Below, piece after piece: positions 47,962-56,835 of a stretch of 64,000 nt of DNA (its first letter is position 1; every line of letters starts with the position of its first letter). This DNA comes from Methylophilaceae bacterium. GTDB lineage: Bacteria; Pseudomonadota; Gammaproteobacteria; Burkholderiales; Methylophilaceae. The stretch is taken from assembly GCA_016778465.1 (NCBI GenBank), contig JADHPM010000005.1, forward strand, positions 1-64,000. The letters run 5' to 3'. The notes below the pieces were generated by a model. That model did no database searches, was not told the origin of the DNA, and worked only from the letters and a program-made list of their open reading frames with translations. The translations under genes and the position numbers were made by a program.

Positions 47962-49509
47962 ATGAACAGAATAAAAAGAGCATTAATCAGCGTTTCAAAT
48001 AAAGAAAAAATTCTTGATTTGGCTAAAAACCTCAGTAGGCATGGGGTAGAAATTATTTCCACAGGAGGTTCAGCAAAACTACTTAAGGACAATAAAATTG
48101 ATGTCATTGAGGTCTCGGAATATACTAATTTTCCAGAGATGCTAGATGGCAGAGTTAAAACCTTACATCCAAAAGTTCACGGGGGTATTCTTGCCAACAG
48201 AAATCTTGAAACCCATTTAAAGACTTTAAAACAAAACAATATTAAAGAAATTGATTTAGTTGTTGTTAATTTATACCCTTTTCAACAAACCATACAAAAA
48301 CAAGATTGTAGTCTAGAGGAGGCAATAGAAAATATTGATATAGGTGGCCCAACAATGATAAGAGCTGCTGCTAAAAACTATCAATCCGTAAGCGTTTTAA
48401 CAGATCCATTAGACTATAACAAATTTATAGAAGAAATCGATAACAATCAGGGCTCAATAGACCTTGAGACTCGATTTTTACTGGCAAAAAAAGCATTTCT
48501 TCATACTGCCCAGTATGATGCAACAATAAGTAATTACCTAAATAAAAGTGAAGACACTTTGCCAAAAAATTTAATGCAAGTATTAGAAAAGAATATGGAT
48601 ATGCGTTATGGAGAAAATCCACATCAAGAAGCTGCCTTCTATAAAGATAGTGATTTTATGCCTGGCTCATTATCAAACTTCATTCAATTACAAGGAAAAG
48701 ATCTTTCATTTAATAACTTAAATGATTCAGATAATGCATGGGAGTGTGTGAAAAGTTTCAAGGAACCTAGTTGTGTAATTGTTAAACATGCAAATCCTTG
48801 CGGTGCCTGCTCGGCTTCCAATGCAAGTGATGCTTATACAGGTGCATATCTCACGGATCCCACATCAGCGTTTGGAGGAATTATCGCTTTCAATATTGAA
48901 CTGGATGCCAAAGTAACATCACTCATCGTGAAGCAATTTGCGGAGGTAATTATTGCTCCAAACTTTAGCTCAGAAGCATTGGAAATTTTTAAAACCAAAC
49001 CAAATATTAGGTTATTAAAAGTACCACTAGAGCACTCTGATGGCCAATTAGATTATAAAAAAATTGGCGGTGGATGGTTGGTTCAAACTGCTGATAACCA
49101 CGTGATTGATATCGAAAAATGTGAGGTAGTAACAAAATTAAAACCTAACCAAAAAGATCTTTTAGATTTAAAATTTGCTTGGCAAGTTGCTCAATATGTA
49201 AAATCAAATGCTATTGTTTTTTGCAGAAATAAAAAAACTTTAGGTATTGGTGCCGGGCAAATGAGCCGAGTTGACAGCACAAGAATTGCGGCAATAAAGG
49301 CTGAAAATTCTGGGCTTAATTTACAAAATAGCGTTGTTGCATCTGATGCATTTTTTCCCTTTCGAGATGGTATTGATGTTTTAGCAAGCTATGGCGCTAA
49401 ATACGTTATACAGCCCGGAGGAAGTATAAAAGATAATGAAGTTATTCAAGCTGCAGATGAGCTGGGTTTAGTCATGTTATTTACTAAAATCAGGCATTTT
49501 AAACACTAG
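47962..49509 (+). CDS. purH: Bifunctional AICAR formyltransferase/IMP cyclohydrolase
   Basis: PurH carries out the last two steps of IMP synthesis. The 515-residue protein has the N-terminal MGS-like cyclohydrolase domain (ALISVSNKEKILDLAKNLSRHGVEIISTGG, VKTLHPKVHGGILANR) and the C-terminal transformylase with the catalytic Lys-His in CVIVKHANPCGAC and GIGAGQMSRVDS, ending KIRHFKH. It begins immediately after fis and is followed by purD after 3 bases, so purine genes are expressed with dusB-fis. Confidence 0.98.
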   Translation: MNRIKRALISVSNKEKILDLAKNLSRHGVEIISTGGSAKLLKDNKIDVIEVSEYTNFPEMLDGRVKTLHPKVHGGILANRNLETHLKTLKQNNIKEIDLVVVNLYPFQQTIQKQDCSLEEAIENIDIGGPTMIRAAAKNYQSVSVLTDPLDYNKFIEEIDNNQGSIDLETRFLLAKKAFLHTAQYDATISNYLNKSEDTLPKNLMQVLEKNMDMRYGENPHQEAAFYKDSDFMPGSLSNFIQLQGKDLSFNNLNDSDNAWECVKSFKEPSCVIVKHANPCGACSASNASDAYTGAYLTDPTSAFGGIIAFNIELDAKVTSLIVKQFAEVIIAPNFSSEALEIFKTKPNIRLLKVPLEHSDGQLDYKKIGGGWLVQTADNHVIDIEKCEVVTKLKPNQKDLLDLKFAWQVAQYVKSNAIVFCRNKKTLGIGAGQMSRVDSTRIAAIKAENSGLNLQNSVVASDAFFPFRDGIDVLASYGAKYVIQPGGSIKDNEVIQAADELGLVMLFTKIRHFKH

Positions 49510-49512
49510 TCT

Positions 49513-50787
49513 ATGAAGATTCTAATTATTGGAAGTGGTGGCCGCGAACATGCTCTTGCTTGGAAAATTTCACAAAGTAAAAATGTTAAAAAAGTTTATG
49601 TTGCACCTGGAAATGGCGGGACAGCTGATGGGAATTCGCTTATCGAAAACATTGATTTAACCAGAAATTCAGACCTAATTGAGTTCGCAAAACAAAATAA
49701 TGTATCACTCACAGTTGTTGGTCCTGAAATTCCTCTTTCTAATGGTATTGTTGATGACTTTAAGAAAAACAACTTAAAAATTTTTGGGCCAACTAAAGCT
49801 GCTGCTCAGTTAGAGAGCTCTAAAGATTTTGCAAAAGAGTTTATGTATCGACATAAAATTCCTACAGCTGATTATAAGACGTTTAATAATTTGGCGGAAG
49901 CTAAGGCATATGTAAAAAAACGAGGGACTCCAATTGTAATTAAAGCTGATGGCTTGGCCGCAGGTAAAGGAGTAATCATCGCTAAAAATCATACTGAGGC
50001 CATGGAGGCCCTTGAAATGATGCTAATTGATAACGTATTTGGAGAATCAGGAGCCAGGGTTGTAATTGAGGATTATCTTGAGGGTGAGGAAGCTAGCTTT
50101 ATTGTTATCAGTGACGGTGACTCAATACTCCCGCTAGCCTCAAGCCAGGACCATAAGAGATTACTTGATAATGATTTGGGGCCTAATACTGGAGGTATGG
50201 GAGCATATTCACCTGCGCCTATTGTGTCGAAAGAGCTTCATAAAAAAATAATGGCGCAAATAATTGAGCCGACTATCAAGGGTATGAAATCAGACGGTAT
50301 TCGATTTAGCGGCTTTCTATACGCTGGCCTGATGATAGATAAAGATACAAATCTCAAAACACTTGAATTTAACTGCCGAATGGGCGACCCAGAAACACAA
50401 CCAATACTTTTTCGCTTGAAAAGTGATTTGCTTCCGATACTTTTCAGCGCAACTGATAATACGCTCCACTCATGTCATATTGAATGGGAAGATGTTTCAT
50501 CTATTACAGTTGTTATGGCAGCTAAAAATTATCCCAATGAACCTAAATTAGGTGATGTTATTGATGGCTTAGATTCAGATGAAATTTCAGCGGATAAATT
50601 TATTTTTCATGCTGGTACTTCCTTTGAAAAAGGTAAGATCAAAACGGCTGGAGGCAGAGTGTTGGGAGTTACTGCAAAAGCAATAAGTCTTAAAGAGGCA
50701 AAAGAAAAAGTATATGAACTTGTCAAAACAATAAAATTTGATGGGGCGCAGTACCGGAAAGATATTTCTGATAAAGCATTAAAATAA
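49513..50787 (+). CDS. purD: Phosphoribosylamine-glycine ligase (GAR synthetase)
   Basis: PurD ligates glycine to phosphoribosylamine using ATP, the second step of purine synthesis. The 424-residue ATP-grasp enzyme shows ILIIGSGGREHALAWK, VVGPEIPLSNGI, VIKADGLAAGKGV, SSQDHKRLLDNDLGPNTGGMGAYSPAP and FNCRMGDPETQPI. Length is normal. It lies between purH and tsaC with gaps of 3 and 4 bases. Confidence 0.98.
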   Translation: MKILIIGSGGREHALAWKISQSKNVKKVYVAPGNGGTADGNSLIENIDLTRNSDLIEFAKQNNVSLTVVGPEIPLSNGIVDDFKKNNLKIFGPTKAAAQLESSKDFAKEFMYRHKIPTADYKTFNNLAEAKAYVKKRGTPIVIKADGLAAGKGVIIAKNHTEAMEALEMMLIDNVFGESGARVVIEDYLEGEEASFIVISDGDSILPLASSQDHKRLLDNDLGPNTGGMGAYSPAPIVSKELHKKIMAQIIEPTIKGMKSDGIRFSGFLYAGLMIDKDTNLKTLEFNCRMGDPETQPILFRLKSDLLPILFSATDNTLHSCHIEWEDVSSITVVMAAKNYPNEPKLGDVIDGLDSDEISADKFIFHAGTSFEKGKIKTAGGRVLGVTAKAISLKEAKEKVYELVKTIKFDGAQYRKDISDKALK

Positions 50788-50791
50788 ATTT

Positions 50792-51334
50792 ATGAGAAAT
50801 CATAGACTCAAAAGATATATTATTAACGGCAATATTATTCTTTATCCTACCGAATCATGTTTTGGAATTGGCTGCGATCCTTCAAATTTTTTTTCTATAC
50901 AGAAAATCAAGAAAATAAAAAAAAGAAATCTAAAAAAAAATTTTCTTCTTATCGGTTCAAATATGCAAGAATTTAAAAAATACATTATAGAAATAAAAAA
51001 TAAAGATTTAAAAGAGCTGTATTCAAAATGGCCAGGACCCCATACATGGGTCGTTGATGCAAAAAAAAATACTTCGCCTTGGTTATCAAGTAGCCAAAAA
51101 AAAATAGCCATAAGAATTCCCAGTTTTTCACTTTGTCATAAATTGACCAAAGGTATTGGTATGGCTCTAATCTCAACAAGTGCCAATGAGAGTGGTAAAC
51201 GTTCAATTAAAAATTATAGGCAAGCATGTCGTTTTGGAAACGGGAGAGTTAAGATTATAAAAGGTGTGATAGGTGGTATGAAAAAACCATCAACAATTCA
51301 GGACTTTACTTCAAAACAAATATTAAGGAAATAA
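50792..51334 (+). CDS. tsaC: Threonylcarbamoyl-AMP synthase (YrdC type)
   Basis: TsaC makes threonylcarbamoyl-AMP from threonine, bicarbonate and ATP for the t6A modification of tRNA. The 180-residue protein consists of the YrdC domain only, without the Sua5 extension: GNIILYPTESCFGIGCDPSN, KIKKRNLKKNFLLIGS, WPGPHTWVVDA, IAIRIPSF and ALISTSANESGKRSI. Its ATG follows purD by 4 bases, and its stop shares one base with hemF. The partner TsaB is encoded at 26.6 kb. Confidence 0.95.
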   Translation: MRNHRLKRYIINGNIILYPTESCFGIGCDPSNFFSIQKIKKIKKRNLKKNFLLIGSNMQEFKKYIIEIKNKDLKELYSKWPGPHTWVVDAKKNTSPWLSSSQKKIAIRIPSFSLCHKLTKGIGMALISTSANESGKRSIKNYRQACRFGNGRVKIIKGVIGGMKKPSTIQDFTSKQILRK

Positions 51335-52242
51335 TGACTTACAACAAAAAAATACAACAAGTTAGAAGTTTCCTTGTAAATTTACAAAATGAAATTGTCC
51401 ATGCAATAGAAATTGTTGATAAGAATAATTTTCTTAACGATTCTTGGCAAAGGCAAGAAGGTGGTGGCGGAACGACCTGTATTTTAGAGAATGGGAAAAT
51501 TTTTGAAAGAGCTGGCGTTAGCTTTTCGCATGTAAAAGGGGCAAAATTGCCTCGTTCTGCAACACAATTGAGGCCAGAACTTGAAAATCGTCAATGGGAG
51601 GCATTAGGAGTCTCTTTAGTTTTTCATCCACATAATCCTTTTGTACCAACTGTTCACATGAACGTGAGATTTTTTATTGCGTCAAAAGCTGAAAAGGAAG
51701 ATATTTGGTGGTTTGGTGGCGGCATAGACTTGACCCCCTATTATCCATTTAAAGAAGATGTTATTCATTTTCACCAGACCTTAAAAAATACCCTAACCCC
51801 ATTTGGAAGTGAACTTTACCAAACGTTTAAAAATCAATGTGATGATTACTTTTTTTTAAAACATCGCAATGAGCCAAGGGGCGTCGGAGGAATTTTTTAT
51901 GATGATTTTTCAGAGAAAGATTTCGAATTTTCATTTAAATTAACACAAGCCGTAGGTAAAAACTTACTTAACGCCTATTTACCGATTGTTCAAAAAAGAA
52001 AAGATACGAATTTTACTGTGCAACAAAAAGATTTTCAGTTGTACCGAAGGAGTCGCTATGTGGAATTTAATCTACTTCAAGACAGGGGTACATTGTTTGG
52101 TATTCAATCAAAAGGCAGGGTTGAATCAATATTAATGTCCATGCCACCTTTAGTAAAATGGTCTTATGATTGGTCACCTCAAAAAAATAGTCCGGAATCA
52201 GATCTTTATGAAAATTTTTTAATCAAAAAAGATTGGGTATAA
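51334..52242 (+). CDS. hemF: Oxygen-dependent coproporphyrinogen III oxidase
   Basis: HemF decarboxylates coproporphyrinogen III to protoporphyrinogen IX using O2. The 302-residue protein carries GGGGTTCILENGKIFERAGVSFSHVKG, SLVFHPHNPFVPTVHMNVRFF, WWFGGGIDLTPYYP, HRNEPRGVGGIFYDDF, YVEFNLLQDRGTLFGIQSKGRVESILMSMPP, all typical of the family. Use of the oxygen-dependent enzyme fits an aerobic organism. HemJ, the next enzyme, is at 10.9 kb. It is coupled to tsaC by a TAATG overlap. Confidence 0.98.
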   Translation: MTYNKKIQQVRSFLVNLQNEIVHAIEIVDKNNFLNDSWQRQEGGGGTTCILENGKIFERAGVSFSHVKGAKLPRSATQLRPELENRQWEALGVSLVFHPHNPFVPTVHMNVRFFIASKAEKEDIWWFGGGIDLTPYYPFKEDVIHFHQTLKNTLTPFGSELYQTFKNQCDDYFFLKHRNEPRGVGGIFYDDFSEKDFEFSFKLTQAVGKNLLNAYLPIVQKRKDTNFTVQQKDFQLYRRSRYVEFNLLQDRGTLFGIQSKGRVESILMSMPPLVKWSYDWSPQKNSPESDLYENFLIKKDWV

Positions 52243-52251
52243 TTCTTAAAA

Positions 52252-53646
52252 ATGTTCAAGGATCTTTTTAGAAAAAAAATTGCCATTGTTGAGAACAACA
52301 AGGATCTTCATCGCTGCTTAAGCGCATTTGATCTAGTTATGCTCGGTATAGGCTGCATAATAGGGACTGGTATTTTTGTACTCACAGGAATTGTTGCTGC
52401 AAATCAAGCCGGGCCTGGAGTAATATTTTCATTTCTTATTGCTGGTTTTGCTTGTGCCTTTGCCGCCCTATCCTATGCAGAGCTGGCTTCCTCAATTGGA
52501 GGATGTGGCAGTGCTTATGGATATAGCTATGTTGCATTTGGCGAATTTATTGCATGGATGGTGGGCTGGATTCTTCTCCTAGAGTATGGCATTGCTATTG
52601 CAGCTGTAGCAAATGGTTGGTCTGGATATTTCAATAATGCTCTCATAGCAGTTGGTTTAGGTTTGCCTGATTTTCTAACAAGACCTCCGGCGCAAGATGG
52701 GATTATTAATTTACCCGCTTCCTTGATAATCTTAATGATCATGGGGCTTTTAATATTGGGAGTAAAGCAAAGTGCAAAATTTAATGCAGCAATGGTTTTT
52801 TTAAAAGTCGCCGCTATTGCAATCTTTATATTAATTGCTCTTTTTCATGTAAATCCTATTAATTGGTCGCCTTTTCTGCCATATGGTTGGTTTGATACGC
52901 TACCCTCAGGAAAAACTGTGGGTGTGCTTGCTGGAGCGTCAATAGTTTTTTTTGCTTATATTGGTTTTGATGCAGTCTCAACAGCTGCAGAAGAAGCAAT
53001 TAATCCTCAAAGAGATTTACCGATAGGAATCATAGGCTCTCTTATTTTTTGCACGTTAATCTATATTTCTGTTTCAGCGTTACTTACAGGTATGCTTCCT
53101 TATACAAATTTAAACGTATCATCACCAGTAGCATTTGCTCTTCAAAAGATAGGACTTAATAGTGCATCCGCAATTGTTGCTACCGGTGTAATTGCAGGAT
53201 TAACAACGGTTATGTTAGTTCTTTATTACGCACTTACTCGAATTATTTTGGCAATGAGTCGTGATGGTTTGCTTCCAATAAAACTAAGCAACATAAACCC
53301 GAGAACAAGAACACCAATAAAATTAATTATCATTTGTGGGCTAGTAATGTCTCTTATTGCAGGCTTTGTATCCTTGGGAACGCTTGCTGAAATCGTAAAT
53401 ATTGGTACCCTTTCAGCATTCACTGTTGTATGTTTTGGGGTAATAGCACTCCGCAATCATGGAAAAAAGAATAGTCTAACTTTTAGAAATAAATGGCACC
53501 CATTGGTTCCGCTTATGGGCATCTCCGCCTGTATTTTACTAATGACTTTTTTACCCCTAGCTACATGGGTGAGATTTTTTTCGTGGTTATTAGTAGGAAT
53601 TTTAATTTACTTTATTTACTCATATAAAAACAGTAAATTAAATTAA
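52252..53646 (+). CDS. APC-superfamily amino acid permease (CAT type)
   Basis: A 464-residue inner-membrane transporter with about twelve helices. It starts with the CAT/YfnA-like LSAFDLVMLGIGCIIGTGIFVLTGIVAANQAGPGVIFSFLIAGFACAFAALSYAELASSI and has GASIVFFAYIGFDAVSTAAEEAINPQRDLPIGI and SRDGLLPIKLSNINPRTRTPI. Cationic or neutral amino acids are the usual substrates; which one is not visible. It is the last gene of the polA run, 9 bases after hemF, and its stop overlaps a convergent cytochrome c gene. Confidence 0.92.
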   Translation: MFKDLFRKKIAIVENNKDLHRCLSAFDLVMLGIGCIIGTGIFVLTGIVAANQAGPGVIFSFLIAGFACAFAALSYAELASSIGGCGSAYGYSYVAFGEFIAWMVGWILLLEYGIAIAAVANGWSGYFNNALIAVGLGLPDFLTRPPAQDGIINLPASLIILMIMGLLILGVKQSAKFNAAMVFLKVAAIAIFILIALFHVNPINWSPFLPYGWFDTLPSGKTVGVLAGASIVFFAYIGFDAVSTAAEEAINPQRDLPIGIIGSLIFCTLIYISVSALLTGMLPYTNLNVSSPVAFALQKIGLNSASAIVATGVIAGLTTVMLVLYYALTRIILAMSRDGLLPIKLSNINPRTRTPIKLIIICGLVMSLIAGFVSLGTLAEIVNIGTLSAFTVVCFGVIALRNHGKKNSLTFRNKWHPLVPLMGISACILLMTFLPLATWVRFFSWLLVGILIYFIYSYKNSKLN

Positions 53647-53948
53647 AGCTCTAGTATCCAATCAACCATAACACCTATATCTTTATCAGAAAGATTTGGA
53701 TAAGAGATCATAGGTACATTTCCCCAATTACCACTTCCGCCGTTTTTGATCTTTTCAATGAGCAATTGCCTCGCATCTTGATGTGAGTTGTATTTTTTCG
53801 AAACGTCCACAAATGATGGTCCCAAAACTTTTACTTTTACGCTGTGACAGGCAAAACAACCATTTTTTTGAGAAAGATTTTTTGCTACTTCATTTGCTAA
53901 AGCCGTATTAAAAGTGAATAGAAAAACTATAAAAAATATTTTACGCAT
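53643..53948 (-). CDS. Periplasmic cytochrome c, class I (c551-like)
   Basis: A 101-residue pre-protein with a signal peptide (KIFFIVFLFTFNTALANE) and a small mono-heme domain of about 80 residues. The heme site is GCFACHSVKVKVLGPSF, and VPMISYPNLSDKD supplies the probable axial methionine. Size and spacing resemble cytochrome c551/c552 electron carriers. It could feed the oxidase at 17-22 kb, by inference. It lies 9 bases after the DUF255 gene on the same strand. Confidence 0.93.
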   Translation of the reverse strand: MRKIFFIVFLFTFNTALANEVAKNLSQKNGCFACHSVKVKVLGPSFVDVSKKYNSHQDARQLLIEKIKNGGSGNWGNVPMISYPNLSDKDIGVMVDWILEL

Positions 53949-53957
53949 TAAACAATC

Positions 53958-55958
53958 CTAAATTTCTTTGAAAGATAGTATTTCTAAAAGTTCATCAATT
54001 TTTTTACATGGTGGATAACAAGTCTGATTTTCACAAACGTATGCACCCTTTTCTATAGTTATATTTTGATCATTAAAGACTTTTCTAAACTGCTCTTTTG
54101 TATTAAAGGTGATTACTAAATGATCCAAGAACATATATTCGGGAATTTCTTTTAACCAAATTTTAGTCGATTCTTTATCCCCATAGATAAATATTGTAGT
54201 TCTTTTACTTAAAAAATACTCATATGCCAACAGCATAGAGGGGTGAGAAAAGGGATTTTTTCTTACATGGCCATTAAGATGGTCAAGGGCCCTATATGCT
54301 TGATCGTTTAGTTTTGCTGAGCGACTGATTTGGGAGAGTTTTTGTAAAGCATTAATAGCAACCGCATTCCCAGATGGCGTGGCATTATCTTCAGTAATTA
54401 TTTCTCTATTGAATAAATTCTCATGCATGTGTTCTGTGAAGAAAAATGCCCCCTCGTTTGACTGAAACTTTTCAATAAGTAATCCTCCAATATTGCAAGC
54501 GTATACATAATCCTCCTCTCTAAAATTAGCTTGCATAGATTCTATTAGCGCATCCAAAACAAAAGCATAGTCATCTAAATACCCATTTATTTTTTTATTT
54601 TTTTCATAAATACTAGTCAATTTGTTATCAGCAAACATGTACCTAAAAATAAAATCTAGGTTTTTTTGTCCTAAATTCACCCAATTTTCATCATTTAGAA
54701 TTCTTCCCGAAAATATTAGAGCTTTACTCATAAGAGCATTCCAGGAAACTATCATTTTTTTATCTATCTCGGGCTTGGTTTTACTCTTCCTGTGATCAGC
54801 TAGACGAATTTTATAATCATGAAATTTTTCAGATTCACTGTTTTCCTGTCTTATCAAATGCCATTTCTCACCTTCATAATTAGGCTCACCCTCCAGAAAG
54901 AAATACTTCCTTAACTCATTCAGTTCATGAGGGTGGAAAATTTCTTCTAGCTCTTTTGAGCTGAGATTATAATAAGCTCCCTCCTCTAAAACTCCGTCCA
55001 AATTTTTAGAATCTGCATCAATAGATGAAAAAAAATATCCATGAGAATCTGTCATGTCTTTTTTTAACCAATTAATTGTTTCAAAAATTTTTTGATAAAA
55101 AATATCATTTTTGGTGACAGCAAAACATTTGGTGAGTAACCCTACCATCTGTGCGCTGTTATAAAGCATTTTTTCGTAATGTGGTATGGTCCATTTTTCG
55201 TCGACACAATATCGAAAAAAACCACCCTCAAGATGATCAAATAGCCCTGAATTTATAATTTTTTTAATCGAATCAAAAACTTTTGAATGGCTATTGGATT
55301 GGAAATTTTTTAAAATAAAATTAAAATTTGATTCGTTTGGAAACTTTGGAGCACCACCGAAACCTCCATTTTTATGATCAAGATTTTTAATGAAGCTATC
55401 TCTGATCGAATGAATAAAATTTAAATTTATTAATTCTTCTTCATCTTTTTTTGGATTAAGTTGCACTAATAGCGATCTTATTTGATCGCTTTGTTTTTCT
55501 ATGATTTGTTTTTCTGATTTGTAGAGCTCTGCAATACGTGGAAGAAGTTCGATCATTCCAGGTAGGTTATATTTGCTAAACTTTGGTAAAAACGTCGCAA
55601 TATAGAAAGGTTCTTGATTGGGTGTCATAAAAACACTTAATGGCCATCCCCCGGGTCTTTGTGCAAAAATATAATGAGCTTTTTGGTAAATGTGATCGAT
55701 ATCAGGTCGCTCTTCTTTATCTAACTTTATACAAATAAAATCTTTATTCAAAAGCTTAGCGACATCATCGTCCTCAAAGCACTCATGAGCCATAACATGG
55801 CACCAATGACAAGATGAGTAACCTATAGATAAAAATATAGGTTTATGTTCATGATTTGCCCTTTCAAAAGCGTTTTTGGTCCATGGTAGCCAATTAACAG
55901 GATTGTTTTGATGCTGTCTTAGATAAAGACTAGATTCTCTATGAAGTTCATTCGTCAC
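53958..55958 (-). CDS. DUF255 thioredoxin-domain protein (YyaL/SPATA20-like)
   Basis: A 666-residue protein with an N-terminal thioredoxin-like domain (PVNWLPWTKNAFERANHEHKPIFLSIGYSSCHWCHVMAHECFED) followed by a long alpha/alpha-barrel region like that of glycosidases and epimerases (FGGAPKFPNESNF, GGFFRYCVDEKWTIPHYEKMLYNSAQ, ITEDNATPSGNAVAINAL). The CHWC motif and the order match the YyaL/SPATA20 family. Its biochemical role is not settled. The ATG shares one base with the mutarotase stop. Confidence 0.93.
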   Translation of the reverse strand: MTNELHRESSLYLRQHQNNPVNWLPWTKNAFERANHEHKPIFLSIGYSSCHWCHVMAHECFEDDDVAKLLNKDFICIKLDKEERPDIDHIYQKAHYIFAQRPGGWPLSVFMTPNQEPFYIATFLPKFSKYNLPGMIELLPRIAELYKSEKQIIEKQSDQIRSLLVQLNPKKDEEELINLNFIHSIRDSFIKNLDHKNGGFGGAPKFPNESNFNFILKNFQSNSHSKVFDSIKKIINSGLFDHLEGGFFRYCVDEKWTIPHYEKMLYNSAQMVGLLTKCFAVTKNDIFYQKIFETINWLKKDMTDSHGYFFSSIDADSKNLDGVLEEGAYYNLSSKELEEIFHPHELNELRKYFFLEGEPNYEGEKWHLIRQENSESEKFHDYKIRLADHRKSKTKPEIDKKMIVSWNALMSKALIFSGRILNDENWVNLGQKNLDFIFRYMFADNKLTSIYEKNKKINGYLDDYAFVLDALIESMQANFREEDYVYACNIGGLLIEKFQSNEGAFFFTEHMHENLFNREIITEDNATPSGNAVAINALQKLSQISRSAKLNDQAYRALDHLNGHVRKNPFSHPSMLLAYEYFLSKRTTIFIYGDKESTKIWLKEIPEYMFLDHLVITFNTKEQFRKVFNDQNITIEKGAYVCENQTCYPPCKKIDELLEILSFKEI

Positions 55959-56833
55959 TAGAATTCTTGAACGGAATATTCGGTGGCAATACTATGAGAT
56001 ACATCAGGGTAAATAACTACTGAGTTCTCTAAAAGGTTAGCAGTTTCAACACAAACCATCCTTCTCCACTCATCTTTTTTGCCCATATCTGCCATTTGAT
56101 TGGCGATTTTATCCCATGGTGTCCATATAACGGTCGAATCGCTATTGGATTTTTTTATAGTAATAACTCGATTAAACTTTTCGTCTTCAATGTAGCAATC
56201 ATTACTTGTATTTGTGTAGACCCTGTCAAAAGGGCCTGAAAATTTAATGGGCTCTCGCTGTATATCTCTATTAAAATTTGCAAATTTATCAGAAAAAACC
56301 ATATTTTCTAAGCCTGTGACTTTAATCGATTCGATATCTGAAACATAAAAATAGGTATGAAAACCTTCACTAATTACGAAAGGGTGATTTGATAAATTAG
56401 TTGTTTTAAGATTTAGATATAAAGATTCTCCAACAGTAATTGTCAATTCAAGATCATAGTTGTAAGTTAATTGCTTTTTTGCCTCATCTGTCGGCTTTAA
56501 TTTCAAAGAAACTTGAGTTGCTCCATTTTTTAAATCCACAACTTTAATCAATTGCCACGGAATGACCCTAGCAAATCCATGAACACAGAAATTACCATCA
56601 GTTGGATGATCTCCAAACCACGGCCAACAAATGGGAACGCCTCCTCTAATGGAGCGACCTTTTTCATAACGAGCATTTGATGACAACCAAAGAACATCTT
56701 CCGAAGATGACTTGGGTCTCCACCATGCCACATGCGCACCTTGTAATCCAATTTTTGCCTCTGCTAAAGGATTAGATATCTCTATAAATTCTAAACCGTT
56801 AACATCGTGGTTAATTTTCCATGAGGAACCCAT
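55958..56833 (-). CDS. D-hexose-6-phosphate mutarotase (YeaD-like)
   Basis: A 291-residue galactose-mutarotase-like beta-sandwich protein. It shows LQGAHVAWWRPKSSSEDVLWLS, IRGGVPICWPWFGDHP with the substrate arginine, HGFAR, the EGFHTYFYVSD catalytic-region histidine and VIWTPWDKIANQMADMGKKDEWRRMVCVETAN near the C-terminus. These are typical of YeaD enzymes, which speed anomer exchange of glucose-6-phosphate. It starts 2 bases after ilvD and is coupled to the DUF255 gene. Confidence 0.93.
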   Translation of the reverse strand: MGSSWKINHDVNGLEFIEISNPLAEAKIGLQGAHVAWWRPKSSSEDVLWLSSNARYEKGRSIRGGVPICWPWFGDHPTDGNFCVHGFARVIPWQLIKVVDLKNGATQVSLKLKPTDEAKKQLTYNYDLELTITVGESLYLNLKTTNLSNHPFVISEGFHTYFYVSDIESIKVTGLENMVFSDKFANFNRDIQREPIKFSGPFDRVYTNTSNDCYIEDEKFNRVITIKKSNSDSTVIWTPWDKIANQMADMGKKDEWRRMVCVETANLLENSVVIYPDVSHSIATEYSVQEF

Positions 56834-56835
56834 AA

